From Mycoplasma seminis (GTDB taxonomy: Bacteria; Bacillota_I; Bacilli_A; Mycoplasmatales; Metamycoplasmataceae), in assembly GCF_030718845.1 (NCBI RefSeq), contig NZ_CP132191.1:682001-746000 (forward strand): a DNA stretch of 64,000 nucleotides, read 5' to 3'. Positions 31,813 through 45,454 of the stretch are shown piece after piece. The translations under genes and the position numbers were made by a program. The stretch's first letter is position 1. Each line of letters starts with the position of its first letter. Below the pieces are notes generated by a model, which saw only the letters and a list, made by a program, of their open reading frames with translations, was not told where the DNA came from and searched no databases.

Positions 31813-32905
31813 TATAAAAATTAAACATTACTGGATTCAAAATTTTAAAGGAGTAGCACACTTTAGCAGCGGAGAAATTAGCAACCTAAAACTGCCCGAA
31901 GTATTTTATAAGGGAGAAAATGGGATAGGGAAAACAACAGCACTGGAGGCAATTACATATTTATTTGTAAATAAAGGCCTAGACGGGAAAAGATTAAACC
32001 CGCAAAATAAAAACAGTGAGCTCCCACCAGTTATTGAGCTAACTTTTGAAATAAACGGCAACGAGTTTAATTTAGCACATAAAGACGGTAAGTACTTTAT
32101 TAATGATGTAGCATACACTAGCACGGATTACTTTAAAAGAATAAAGGCACTAACTGGAGTGGACGCGGACTTGTTGCTTGCTATTATCTCGCCGCAGTAC
32201 TTTATAGAACTTGAACCAGTTGCTAAAAAAAGATTATTTTTAAATGCGTTTAATAAGAGATACTTGCGGCGTTTTATTGATAGCCTTAACAAAGACTCCA
32301 CAGCGGCACTGCTGAGCTTAAGAAGCGAGAATTGAAACACCGCAAACGCTAAAAAAGAAATTAATAAGGAAATTAAAGAGATACAGCAAAATATGGAGTT
32401 AAGAGGCTTCCCAGCTTATTTTATTAATAAAGTGGACACCGCAATTTATAACAGACAACAAAAAGCACAAGAAAACAAAAAACACGGAGTGCTTGATATA
32501 TTAGTAGACACACTTGCGGGGGAGATTATTACCTTAAGGGAGCAAAATAACCTTAAGCTTTTAAAGTTGTATAATGATGCTTTTTATATTGATGAGACAG
32601 CAAGTAAATATGCGCAATTTATTAATACAATGCTTAAAAGTATAGGGTTTGGCTTTAATGTTGAATTGTTTAATGATACAGGCAAAGACGTATGCAATAT
32701 AACTTGAGACAATGTGCCGTTTAATTCTTTAAACAGTTCCACACAAACACTGGTGGCTATACAATTATCGCAACTTTTTCAAACTTTAAACAATATGGAG
32801 TGCTTTATTTTACTAGATAACGCCGAGCATATAGACAAAAAGACACTGGAACACTGAGGCAGCATTTGAGATAACCAGTTTTTAATAACAAAGGTGGACG
32901 CATAG
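31805..32905 (+). CDS. RecF/SMC-like ATPase
   Basis: The product is 366 aa. Walker A is GENGIGKTTALEAITYLF (residues about 38-55) and Walker B is ECFILLDNAEHID near the C-terminus, with a short helical insert between, as in RecF/SbcC-type ABC ATPases lacking long arms. The N-terminal IQNFKGVAHFSSG is the usual first strand pair of this class. Likely role: phage recombination or DNA-end processing, with the nuclease-type genes that follow. The next gene starts two bases after its stop. Confidence 0.8.
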
Positions 32906-32906
32906 T

Positions 32907-33734
32907 ATGGACCTATTATCTTTAGGAAGTAGTAGCAAAGGGAATGCCTACCTTGTTAAAAGCGAAAAAGATTATATTGGACTAGATATCGGAATAAGCC
33001 CGTTTAGCAAAACGCCAAAAATTAATTTACTGTGAAGGCTTATGAAGTACTTATTTATTAGCCACGAGCACGAGGACCATACTAAGTACCTTACAGCATT
33101 CTTAAAGCAAAATGTAGAGGCTAAAATATTTATAAATAGGAAATGCTATGAGCTATTAAAAATTAAGGACACAAGCGGCACAATTAAGGCACACTTTAGG
33201 AGATTTATATTTTTAAATGAGCGAGAAAATAAATGGGAGAACTCGGACCTGGAGGTGACGTGTTTTGAAGTGAATCATAATAGCCTGGCTAATAATGGCT
33301 ATGTTATTAAGTTTAAAAATAGCAAGGAAAAAGTAGCATTTTTTACTGATTGTGGGAGCTGAAGAAAAACGACTGAGATGGAAATTTTTAATAATACACA
33401 TATGATGCTTATGGAAGTGAACCACCACATAGCACAAAAAAGAAAAGTATACCGAAATAATAAGACAGCCATACAATTTAGCGATTTTGGACACTTTAGC
33501 CACCAGCAAGCACTCGAGCTACTGAAGAAACTAACAAAGCACATCCACGAAATGGGGAAAATTATGCTGCTACACCAATCAAGCACTGAATACCGAAACG
33601 CTGAAAGAATGGACGGAGCAATTAAAACGCAATTCCCCGCTTTTGAAATTGAAAGAGTGGCACCGGTTGGAGTACATTATTATAAGAGTGATAAATGAAT
33701 CCAAGCACGGAAAAAGCAATTGAAACAAGAATAA
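32907..33734 (+). CDS. Metallo-beta-lactamase-fold hydrolase
   Basis: The product is 275 aa. LFISHEHEDHTKYL holds the HxHxDH metal motif at about residue 50. FFTDCGS near 150 supplies the bridging Asp, and further His residues follow (NHHIAQ, LHQSS). Such phage proteins are usually nucleases or phosphodiesterases in replication modules. TGA at 33696-33698 is read as Trp, giving 12 more residues (WIQARKKQLKQE) that overlap the next gene. Confidence 0.8.
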
Positions 33735-34045
33735 AAAAATATCTTAAGCAAAATAATATTAGTTATTTTAAATTGTTCGCTAATGCACTACAAGGCGCAG
33801 GGCTTGCTGATTTGTGAGTTTTTAACTCGTTTTGGGCTTATGCTTTAGAAATTAAGCGAGACTTTAAACTAAACAAACCAACACCGCTACAAGTGGCTAA
33901 AGCGCGACAATTTAGCAAAAACGTTATTTATTTGTTCGTAGATTGTAATAACTGGAAAGATATATGCGAAAAGATAAAAGACAACGAAATTAAAGAACTT
34001 GAAGCAATAAGTAAGCAACAGCTTAAGGAGTGAGAATGCGGTTAA
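33695..34045 (+). CDS. VRR-NUC domain nuclease
   Basis: The product is 116 aa from ATG 33695, which overlaps the previous gene (ATGA). GAGLADLWVFN followed by YALEIKRDFKLNKPTPLQ is the VRR-NUC pattern (Asp, then ExK, then a basic helix). These stand-alone PD-(D/E)XK nucleases commonly lie beside SNF2 helicases in phages, as here. Probable role: cutting branched DNA during replication or recombination. Two TGA codons are Trp. It overlaps the helicase start by 10 bp. Confidence 0.85.
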
Positions 34046-35394
34046 ATAAGGAGCTTTATGATTTTCAAAAAATAGGAATATACAAGGCGGTACAAAATAA
34101 GAGGTTCTTGCTGGGACTAGATATGGGACTGGGAAAAACTTTTACAGCGTTGTACTATTTGAAAATTATAAGAGATAAGCTAGGGGAAAAATTAAGCACC
34201 TTTATTATTGTAGATGCTAATAAGGTAAAAGACTGAAATGCTGAGGCGCAACAATTTAATTTTAAAAATTTTTATATGGTAAAAAATAGTGCTGATTTTG
34301 AAAAAGTAGATACAAAAAATGGTTATATTATTGTGGTAAGTTATCCAACTTTTAGAAATTTAGTGACTAATGAAAAAATTAATTTAAGCCTACAGCATAA
34401 TATGATAATAGACGAGAGCCAAGCATTAAAAAACCCTAAAAGCAAAATAAGTAAGATTATGCTAAAAAATAACGAAAATTTTAACCGTGTTTTATTGTTA
34501 AGTGGCGATCCCATTAGCAATGGTTACGAGAATCTATTTGTACAGCTTCACTTACTTAAAGCACTTGAGCCACATATTAAATATATTGACTTTTTAGACA
34601 GCTTTTGCAATTATGCTACTGTGCTACCTAAACGAGGGCAGACTAACGTTTTTAGAATTATAAACAGCTATAAAAATATCGATTATTTAATGGAATTATT
34701 AAACGCAAAAAGTTATTTTATAAGTACCAAGCAAGTAATGAAATTGCCGGAGCAAGTAGAAAACTATATGGAAGTAGAAACTTGCGAAGAATACAGCACT
34801 ATAAGAAAACAGCGGGTTTTAATTAAAGATGGCTATGAAATGATTGCGGACAACACGATCAACCTTTTACACTATTGCCGGCAACTTGCTAGCGGAGTTA
34901 TAAAAGACAACGACGGAAATTTTCACTTGCTAAATACCAGCAAAATTGACGTGCTTAAAAATATCATAATAAGCACACAGCAAAATATTACAGTATTCTA
35001 CAACTATAAGGCGGAATTACACTTTATTAAAGAAATGCTTAAGGCTTTAGAAATTGCTTATTTTGAAATAAACGGTGAGTGTAATAATTTAGACCAAGCA
35101 CTAGCTTATAGTGGTCGTAGTATTATACTGATACAGTTCCAAGCTGGAGCGCGGGGGATTGACGGGTTACAAAATATAAGCAATTTACAAGTTTATTTTT
35201 CACCAACTTTAAGCGGCGAGCTATTTAAACAAAGCATTAAGAGAATACACCGAATAGGACAAGAAAAAGAGTGCTCTTATATTTTTCTAGTAAGTAAAAG
35301 CACGATAGAAAAAGAGATTTATAAACAACTTAACAAAGCAAGGGACTACACCCTTAAAATGTTCGAAAACACATTGGAGGAGACTTGAGACTAG
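34036..35394 (+). CDS. SNF2-family DEAD-like helicase
   Basis: The product is 452 aa. Motif I is DMGLGKTFTALY, motif II is IIDESQALKN (DESQ, as in phage SNF2 proteins), motif III is LLSGDPISNG, motif V is QAGARGIDGLQ and motif VI is QSIKRIHRIGQ. Gene order VRR-NUC then SNF2 is common in temperate siphophages. It should translocate on DNA in replication or recombination. TGA at 35386-35388 is read as Trp before the stop TAG. Confidence 0.9.
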
Positions 35395-35627
35395 TATATA
35401 GACAAATAATAGCGCAAGATGCCGACAGCGGCCAAGTATATATTTTAGATATAGCACAGCCACAGGACGCATTTAGCAAAGCTAGAATTACAAACATATA
35501 TAAAAGCCCTGAAGAAATTACAGCATATGAGAAAAACCTAAAGGGCACAACATTAATAAAAAATTTAATTAGTTATGGTGACGCAATACAAGTAAATAAA
35601 GTCACTAAAGAATTAGAAGGAGAATAG
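35385..35627 (+). CDS. Small phage protein, TTG start, 80 aa
   Basis: The only plausible start is TTG 35385, preceded by GGAGGAGAC, overlapping the helicase end by 10 bp. The protein is beta/alpha with no known motif (RLVYRQIIAQDADSGQVYIL). Its stop TAG touches the next ATG. It lies between SNF2 and the DUF669-like gene, typical of a small accessory replication protein. Confidence 0.55.
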   Translation: MRLVYRQIIAQDADSGQVYILDIAQPQDAFSKARITNIYKSPEEITAYEKNLKGTTLIKNLISYGDAIQVNKVTKELEGE

Positions 35628-37549
<1,922 letters not shown>

Positions 37550-37575
<26 letters not shown>

Positions 37576-38017
37576 TTATTTAGAATTAAATAAAAACGAT
37601 AATATGAATTTAGAAAATTCTTCACGCAATGCCGTATTAAAAAAACAATTTTGTTTTTGGGCACTGGAGCAACTAGCACAGCAAGAATATAAAAAAACTT
37701 ATTACCATATAAAAATTTTTAAAGTTAATAAGGATGTACAAGTTATCCAATTAAGTTTTAAGAATGTAGATAAAAATAAATTTAGTTTTTTCCTTGTAAG
37801 TAGAAAGAGAGATGACAAGTGAGAGAACGATGCCTGAATTAATAGTGGAGAGACTTTTGTATTTTGTAATGACTTTACTTTTAAAAGTGATTTTATACAA
37901 AAAGCGTCCGGAGGTTATTTAAGAACTAAATTAAAAGAATTTTGGATTGATTTTTTCCGGTACTATTATGAAGATTTTAACCTTGAGAGAGTGGATGGCT
38001 TTTTAAAAGTTTATTAA
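37550..38017 (+). CDS. Phage protein, unknown, 155 aa
   Basis: ATG 37550 follows AAAAAGGAGAAAAAGA inside the end of the methylase gene. The product is alpha/beta with aromatic residues (SFFLVSRKRDDK) and two TGA-Trp codons. It ends on the first base of the next start (TAATG). It sits between two methylases; a modification-linked role is possible but no motif supports it. Confidence 0.5.
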
Positions 38018-39183
38018 TGAAAATTAAATTGTATGAGGCTTTTGCTGGCTATAGTTCGCAAGCGATCGCTTTAAGCAATTTAGGAATCAAAGTACAGCAT
38101 ATTAATAAGGTGGAATGATATATCCCCGCAATTATTAGCAATTTAATACTTGAGAAAGCGGATGTAAGTGCTTACAGTTTTACAAACTATGAAGAAGCTT
38201 ATAAAGAATTAGAAAATTATACTTTTTCAAGTGATAGCAAAAAACCAATTAATATTAGAAACATTAATAAAAAGAGATTTAAAGAAATTTATCCATATTT
38301 AAAGTATTGAGTTTCTAATTATGGTACTGATATCACTAAAGAGCAATATATACAAGACGGGGTAGATATATTTACATACTCGTTCCCGTGCCAAGATATA
38401 TCAACACAAGGAAAACACAAAGGGTTCGAAGATAAGCAAACACGCAGCGGCCTTGTGTGAGAAGTTATAAGAATTATACAAAACACAAAAAACAAACCTA
38501 AAGTTCTAATTATGGAGAATGTAGACGCTATATTAAATAAGACACATATAAATAATTTTAAAAAGATTATTAGCATACTAGACGAGCTAGGTTATGCTTC
38601 TAGCTATGAAATTTTAAATGCTAGTGATTTTAATGTACCACAAAACCGCAAACGGTGCTTTATGGTGAGTGTTTTAAAGGAACTAAATAAAAACCCTTTT
38701 GACTTTAGCAAACTAGCTAAAAACAGCCTTAAAACAACGCTGGAGCACTTTATAGACTTATCACAACCAAGAAAAGAAAAACAACCAGCAACAAAACATA
38801 TAAACGAGAATAAAAATAGCCTTAAGGTAGTTTTTAATAAAGATAATTTATATGTTTATTATGCTATGAAGTTATATAAATTTCAATGTGAGAATCGGGT
38901 TAATATTTTAGAATTTTCTAAAGTTTTACAAACTTTAACATTAAACAATTCTTACCCCACTTTTTATTCTAATGAGTTAAAAAAATGCTTTTACTTAAAT
39001 GCTATGGATCGCTTTTTACTTATGGGACTAGATAAAGACAAAGCACAGCAACTAATTAATAGTGAGTTATTAAGTGAGAACGACCTTATGAAGTTAAGCG
39101 GGAATAGTATTGTTATTAATGTACTCGAAGCACTATTTAAAGAAGTAAAGGAGCAATATTTTAATGAAGGAGCAGCTAAATAA
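38017..39183 (+). CDS. C5-cytosine DNA methyltransferase
   Basis: The product is 388 aa. Motif I is YEAFAGYSSQAIAL (FAGxxS), motif IV is YSFPCQDISTQG with the catalytic Cys, motif VI is IMENVDAI, motif VIII is VPQNRKRCF and motif X is LSGNSIVINVLEA. The target-recognition region lies between VIII and X. It should protect phage DNA from host restriction. No partner endonuclease is adjacent, so it is an orphan methylase. It overlaps the polymerase start by 20 bp. Confidence 0.92.
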
Positions 39184-41149
39184 AGTTAAAGGGATACCGT
39201 GTGATGTATGAGTGTATGACATCGAAGTTTTTAAACAGTATTGGTGCATTACATTTTTAAATATCAAAACCGCTGAACTCGTTGTAATTGATAATGATTA
39301 CAAAGCATTACAACAAGTAATGAAATACAAAATTAAAGGGATACTTGGTGGCTTTAATAATGTAAGGTATGATGACTATATTTTAAAAGCGTTGCTTCAA
39401 GGACTGAATCCTTACAACTTAAGCCAATGAATAGTAAAAGAGAAAAAAGCCCCTTGAGAATATAAGGGAATGCGACCTAGTAAATTACCCGTAGCAACTT
39501 TTGACGTAAGCGACCTAATAAGCCCAACCCGTATGAGTTTAAAGAAGTACGAAGCATTCCTAGGAGTTAGCATTGAAGAAAGCGATGTCCCTTTTGATTA
39601 TGATAAGGAACTAACACAACAACAAAAAGACAGCATATTAAAATATAATGCTTATGACGTTAAAATTACCGCCTTGCTACTTGTTAAATTTATCGACCAG
39701 CTTATTATAAAAATGAACCTTATAAGCGACTATAAATTACCCACACAATTTTTAGCAAGAACAAACACAAGAATCACAGCCAAGATTTTTGAAGCGGATA
39801 AAAGTTTATTACCAAGATACAAAACATATAAATATGAAGCTCCGCAAAACATTAAGCAACTTTATAAAATGTATGCTCCGCAATATTTTTGAATAATTGA
39901 AAAGTTCGAGTCCGTGGAGTATAAAACAAAGTATTCCGCCAGCTATGAAGAAAAGCAGATTGAGTTCGGTATTAAATTTCAAAATATGGACCTAAAATTT
40001 GCTAGTGGCGGACTACACGGTGCGGTTGAGAATTATATAAGCACTAAAGACGAAAATATTATAACTATTGATATTACAAGCAACTACGGGGCACTTATTG
40101 CTAAATATAATTTTGGGTCTAGGGCCACTCGTGATATGAGTAAAAAAATGCAGGAGCTTTTCAACCAACGGGTTAAAATTAAACACGTTGACAAAATAAA
40201 AGCCGCATACCTTAAAGACTTGATTGTTCGCCCTTTTGGTGCTATGGATGACATAAACAACGATCTATGAGACCCGAGACAACGCCAAGCGATTTGTATA
40301 ACCGGACAGCTTATTATTTTCTTATTAAGTGTAATGTTGTCGCCTTATTGTGAATTCTTACAGGTTAATACTGACGGTATTTACTTTAAAACAAGCAAAG
40401 AGAATGAGACAAAAATTAAGCAATTATGCGACTTGTGAGAAAAAAATACCCTTATGAGTTTAGAATGAGAATGAAATAAGAGAATCATACAAAAAGACGT
40501 TAATAATTACATTTTAATAAAACAAGACGACTCACTAAAAACCAAGGGGGCGCAAGTTAAATACTATGCTGCGCAATTTGATAATGATACTTACCACACA
40601 GTGAGAGGGGCGGTAAATAATAACTTAACTATAATAGATAAGTGCGTTGTTAATTATTTTGTTAAAAATATACCAGTGATGGAGACACTGAAGCAAGAAA
40701 AGGAGCTGGTCCGTTTTCAATTTGTTTATTCCTTGAATGGTAATTACACGGACAGCTTTTATGGGGATAAGTTGCTAAAACCCCGCAAGGTGTGACGAAT
40801 ATTTTACACATTAGACGGAGAGCCAGTGTTTAAGGCTTATAAGGTTAATGGAGAATGAAAGAAAGACAAAGTACCACAAAGCAGCGAGAGAAATACAATT
40901 ATCACCAGTGATATAAGAAAACTAACCCCGCAAGATATTAAACTAGATTATAACTATTATGAAGAGATCGCAACGAACCGTATAAACTTGTATAAATATG
41001 GAGAAAATAAAAAAGAGAATATTACAAGAATGTACCCCGGAGAAAGTTTTGAGTGCTTTTTGTGTGGTAATAGTTTAATGAATGAAACAGTAGTGCGGTA
41101 TATTTTAGATAACGAAGTATGCCGTGAATGTTATATTAAAAAAGCATAA
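39164..41149 (+). CDS. Small family-B-like DNA polymerase
   Basis: The product is 661 aa from ATG 39164 (RBS AAGGAG). The exonuclease part shows VWVYDIEVFK (Exo I), GGFNNVRYDDY (Exo II) and KYNAYDVKITALL (Exo III). Motif A is DITSNYGALIAKY at about residue 303 and motif C is VNTDGIYFK at about 402. The C-terminus carries a Cys4 pattern (CFLCG ... CREC), unusual for phage polymerases of this size. At this length it is near the protein-primed group, but no terminal protein gene was seen. It should replicate the phage genome with the next gene. Confidence 0.8.
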
Positions 41150-41170
41150 AAGAAAGCAAGGAGAAAGAGA

Positions 41171-43162
41171 ATGGAACAAGCAGTGGACGAAGTTTTAAAA
41201 TTTTATGCAAAAAGTAATTTTTTAGTGTTAGGAGAAAATAAAGCACCACTTAAAAGCATAAAAGATAAAAGCAACTGGAAAATTTTTAGCAACTGTAAAA
41301 GCGAAAATAATTTGGGAATCATACTGGAAAATAATTATATTGTTATAGATATAGACAACAAAGACGATCCACAAGCTAGCGAGAGATTAATACAACTAAT
41401 TAAGCAAGAACGCTGAATTGTTAATATTATGGAAACGGACCGGGGACACCATTTTTGATTTAAAGCCCCTAAAGAGTTTAAAAATGAAGTGGACGCAATG
41501 CTACCGCTCGGAATCCGTTGTGATATTAAGACCAGCAATAACGCTTATGTAGTTATTAAGAAAAACGGACAGTTTAGGAAATGAATTTCATTCTATGGGG
41601 AAAATATTGACACACTACCTAAAGAACTTACACCATTAAGCAAAGAAAATAAATACACTAATTTAAAAACGCCGGTCAATTTACAAGAAGGCTCAAGGAG
41701 AGATAACCTTTTCAACCGCATACCGTTTTTAGTGCGTGAAGGCTTTAATAAGGAACTAATAAAAAGCGTTTTATACTTAATTAATAAATACTTTTTTGCT
41801 ACACCGCTTCCACTTAATGAAGTAGCTGGTTGCTTTAGCAATTTTGACGAGTTTTTTAACCTTAAGCAACAAGAATGATATGACAGCAAGGGACGCTTTT
41901 TAATTGATATGTTTATAGCCTTTTGTATTAAAGAGTTCCATATTACCCGCTATGCGAGCCAAGTTTATTTTTATGATACTCGTAAAAACATTTATGTAAG
42001 AGATGAGAGCCGGCTTATGGGGTTAATATATCAATTATTACCTAACTTAAGAATTCCGAAACTAAATGAAATTATAAATAACTTTAGAATTAATCCGCTT
42101 GTTCCTGATAGAGAACCGGAGAAAAATATAATAGCGCTGCAAGATTGTTTATTTGACACCTTGAGATATGAAACAAAACCATTCTCCCCCGTTTATTTTG
42201 TAATAAATAAAATTAATGTATGATACAGTAACAATAGGAAAAACACTGAATTTATAAATAATTTTATTTTAGATGTATGTAATGGGGACGAGCAACTAGC
42301 TATGGTGCTTTACGAGTTCGTGGGCTATTGCTTAACTTATGATTTAAAATTTCAAAAAAGCCTTTTAATTTATGGACCTACCGCAAGTAATGGAAAGAGT
42401 ACATTTTTGGAAGTTTTACAATTTTTCTTTAATGATGAAAATATAAGTAATTTAAGCCTTGAAGACTACGAGAGAAGATTTAAGACATCACAACTACTGG
42501 ACAAAATGGTTAATATCGGAGGAGATATTTCTACAAACCACATCCAAGAGCCAGCGGAGTTTAAAAAAGCAGTCACCGGAGATATGATGAGTACCGAATT
42601 CAAAGGTAAGGACATCTTTTCTTTTAGAAACCGAGCAAAAAACATATTCGCAGCTAACAAACTACCAAGCACAAGCGAGAAAAGCGATGGGTTCTTTAGG
42701 CGTTTTATAATTGCTAACTTTAGCAACGATTTCAAAGGAAGTAAAAGAGATATAAATATTTTAGATAAATTGCTAACCAGTGAGAATATGAGTGCTTTAT
42801 TTTCTTTAGCACTTGACGGCCTTAAACGTTTAAGACAACAGCAAGGCTTTACATTTTGTGAGAAGTCGCAAAACACACTTAAAAATTACAGTGATAGCAA
42901 TAATAATATTATTTTATTCTTTAAACACTCGCAATTATTTAAGCTGGGTGAATTTGAAAGCGGAGAAGCTGTAATTAATAAAAACATTAGCGATCTTTAT
43001 GCTGATTATAAAAACTACTGCGAAGAAGCAGGAAACAAAAAAACCACCCTTAACAACTTTAAGGACGAAGTGCTACAACTTTATAAGCATCTTAATTTAA
43101 AAGTGATAAAGGTGGAAGAAAATGGACTGCAACAACTTAAATTTGTAGTCAACCAGCTATAA
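41171..43162 (+). CDS. Phage primase-helicase (AEP/D5 type with SF3 helicase)
   Basis: The product is 663 aa. The N-terminal 200 residues look like a bifunctional primase/polymerase: YIVIDIDNKDDP and ETDRGHHFWFK give the catalytic acids and His. A D5-type middle domain follows. SF3 helicase motifs are YGPTASNGKSTFLEVLQFFF (Walker A, about residue 403), MVNIGGDIS (B) and FAANKLPSTSEKSDGFFRRF (C/sensor). It should prime and unwind phage DNA. It is the last gene of the rightward early operon and ends at a terminator. Confidence 0.88.
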
Positions 43163-43174
43163 GCTGGTGTTTTT
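43152..43174 (+). terminator. Terminator of the early operon
   Basis: ACCAGCT-ATA-AGCTGGT followed by GTTTTTATTT, overlapping the stop codon of the primase-helicase. Confidence 0.85.
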
Positions 43175-43185
43175 ATTTGTTTATT

Positions 43186-43205
43186 ATATTACTATATAGT
43201 AATAT
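43186..43205. promoter_or_regulatory. Perfect 20-bp palindrome
   Basis: ATATTACTATATAGTAATAT lies between the early-operon terminator and the end of the recombinase gene. It is a possible operator or recombination site. Confidence 0.45.
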
Positions 43206-43219
43206 TTAATTGATCGTAA

Positions 43220-43960
43220 TTACATATATTTATTATATTCTTCAGCATTCTTTTTATAGCTTAAATTTAAATATTTATATGTGGTATTTATATCAGTGTG
43301 TCCCATTTGCATTTGGACTGTTTTTGGGTTAGCTCCAGCTATAAGCATATGGGTCGCAAACGACCTTCTTAAAGTATGAACCCCGACTTCTTTATCATTA
43401 AAAATAATTTTGATATATCTTAATAAATTAGGATAGCTCAGCATCCATTTATATTTAAATAAAAGTGGTTTAATTTTTGCTCACGTTTCTTTTTTGTAAA
43501 TAATTTCCCTAAATTTTGAACCTTTACCTTTTATTATAATGTGGCCGTTATTTTCTACAATGTGGTTAATTTCATCAGCCCTTATACCGGTTTGAAAGAT
43601 AAATAGGAATAAATTTTTTATAAATTTAGTTTTTTCGTCGTCGGTTGTATTTTCTTTTAAACGGTACTCAATGTATTCTTTGCTTAAGACTTTACGGTAA
43701 ATAGTACCTTGGGTTTCATTTTTAAATAATTTCGCTCTATTTGCTTTTTCTTTATCGTGTATGAACTCTAAGAAGTTTATTAATACAGCCTTATAAATAT
43801 ACTGTGTACCTGGCTTTTTACTTTTGATTATATTAAGCATATTTTCAAGGCTTTTACTATTTAAATAAGTGTATAGAATTGCTTTATATAGCCTTATAGT
43901 TTTGTTATTTAGATTTTTAGATTTACAAAATTTTAAATATTTGATAATTTCTTTTTCCAT
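43220..43960 (-). CDS. Tyrosine recombinase (prophage integrase)
   Basis: The product is 246 aa. [13 protein letters not shown] holds the first catalytic Arg, [16 protein letters not shown] the His-x-x-Arg, and [14 protein letters not shown] the Gly-His and nucleophile Tyr. It is short, with a small core-binding domain, as in XerC-like phage enzymes. RBS GGGAGCAGTT precedes ATG 43960. It lies between the early and late modules, far from the left junction at 29.8 kb. Either it is not the integrase for that junction, or the prophage is permuted relative to attP. Confidence 0.88.
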
Positions 43961-44089
43961 AACTGCTCCCGATTCTATTATATCGTGGAAAAAAAATAAA
44001 TTTGTTAAAAAAATTTAAAAAATAAAATTAGCGGAGTATTATTGTACTTGCTAAAATATAAAAGTTAAAAGAAAAAGCACCTTAAGTGC

Positions 44090-45250
44090 TTAAATAGTAT
44101 TAATAATATTTTTTACTTCTTTTGTATCAGTATCAACTCCAATACTCTTTAATAAATTAGTCACTTCTTTTTTCTTGTCTTTATCTTTTAAGCTTAAGCT
44201 TTGTAAAATTTCCCTAATTTGGAAAAGTGTATTCGCATCCACTCTTTGCGCTGTTTTTGCTAGTGCGTCAACTAATAAATTAATAAACTTATCAATTTTA
44301 GCTTCGTTTTTTGTTAGTTGTTTTAACATTTCGCTCTTTTTCTCCTTAATCTCTTCTTTGGTTAATGTTAGGTCTCCGTGTTCTATAAGGCTTTGCGTTA
44401 TCATTTTTTTATATTTACGGTGTAATAAGGTTTGCGATATCTTAAGCGTTAAATTTCAAGCTATAAAGATTCATACACTCACCCCGCTTATAAATTTAGC
44501 AATATTTGCGGAATTTCATTTTTCCGTTTTAAACTCGTTTATAAATATCTCTAGCGTGCTTCCGTCTTTGAACGGTATTATAAGCATAAGCAAGGTAAAA
44601 AGCAAGATAATACAAAACACAATAAGAATCACCATAATTTTCTTACTGCGAGCTGTAAGCGGTTTTTTATTTAAGTTAAAAAATTCTAATGGGTTATTTT
44701 CATCTCCTGCCTCCGCTTCTAATATAGCTTGGTCCAGCATTTGTATTTCTTCCTTTTTCTTGTTGTGTTTTTTTGCTTCTATGCTTTCAAGTATGTTGCA
44801 TAAAGTAGTGAACTCGTGTTCCGGTATCATATTTTCACGGTATGCTGTATGAATGTTATATTTAATAAGTCCAATGCTTACATAGCTTAATGAACTCGTT
44901 ATGGTTAAACATAAAGCAAAAAGCAGTGTCATTGTAGCAATAAAGAATCCGAACCCTAGTGCGTTTTGTTCTTCGGTTTCAGTGTAGAAAACTCCACCAT
45001 AAATTTCTTTTATTTTGCTAACAATTGATGGGTCTAATTTAGCACTTTTAGAATACTCTAAAAACTCGTCTCACCTTGGGTCATTAATTGCTTGCTTATT
45101 GTAAATATAAAAAGCCTTTGCGAATTCATTATAACCGTCGTGCGCTATGGAAGCAATAATAAGGCAAAAACTTAATAAGCTAACAAGAATCGCACCTATA
45201 TAAATAATTCGCTGTGTTGTTTTGGTTAAGGTTTGTAATCATTTCAGCAT
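44090..45250 (-). CDS. Phage multi-span membrane protein, 386 aa
   Basis: Three open segments join through TGA-Trp. Spans are visible near residues 15-35 (IIYIGAILVSLLSFCLIIAS), 110-135 (TMTLLFALCLTITSSLSYV), 225-250 (IMVILIVFCIILLFTLLMLI) and about 275-295. Charged loops separate them, and the C-terminal 100 residues are a soluble Lys/Glu-rich helix. It is the last gene of the late operon, after a fibre-like protein. It could be a lysis/membrane protein or a conversion factor; no family is named. Confidence 0.55.
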
Positions 45251-45251
45251 A

Positions 45252-45454
45252 TTATTTTGCCTCACTTACTGCTGGAGCTGGTGTTGTTGCTGGTTGTTCT
45301 TGTGCTGGTGTTTTGTGTTTTCCTTTTAATTTATCAATGATAGTTGTAATAGGGTTTTTATGTTTTTTACTGCAGCTAACTGTAGCAGCCACTGGTACAA
45401 CTGTTGCAACCGCTGTAATTGCTCCTAATGATATAAATTTATTTAATTTTTCAT
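45252..45454 (-). pseudogene. Small phage lipoprotein, out of frame with its start
   Basis: ATG 45454 follows a perfect RBS (AAAGGAGGTAGCT), but as written it gives Met-Lys-Asn-stop. Adding one A to the A5 run yields MKKLNKFISLGAITAVATVV ending in the lipobox ATVSC, then a basic, Pro/Ala/Gln-rich tail of about 40 residues. This is a typical mycoplasma lipoprotein signal. It could be a phase-off state, or a sequencing error. Confidence 0.5.

Noticed and set aside
44175-44852. Long + strand open frame opposite the membrane protein gene
   Set aside because: Hydrophobic shadow of the 386-aa minus-strand gene; no start signals and against the operon direction.
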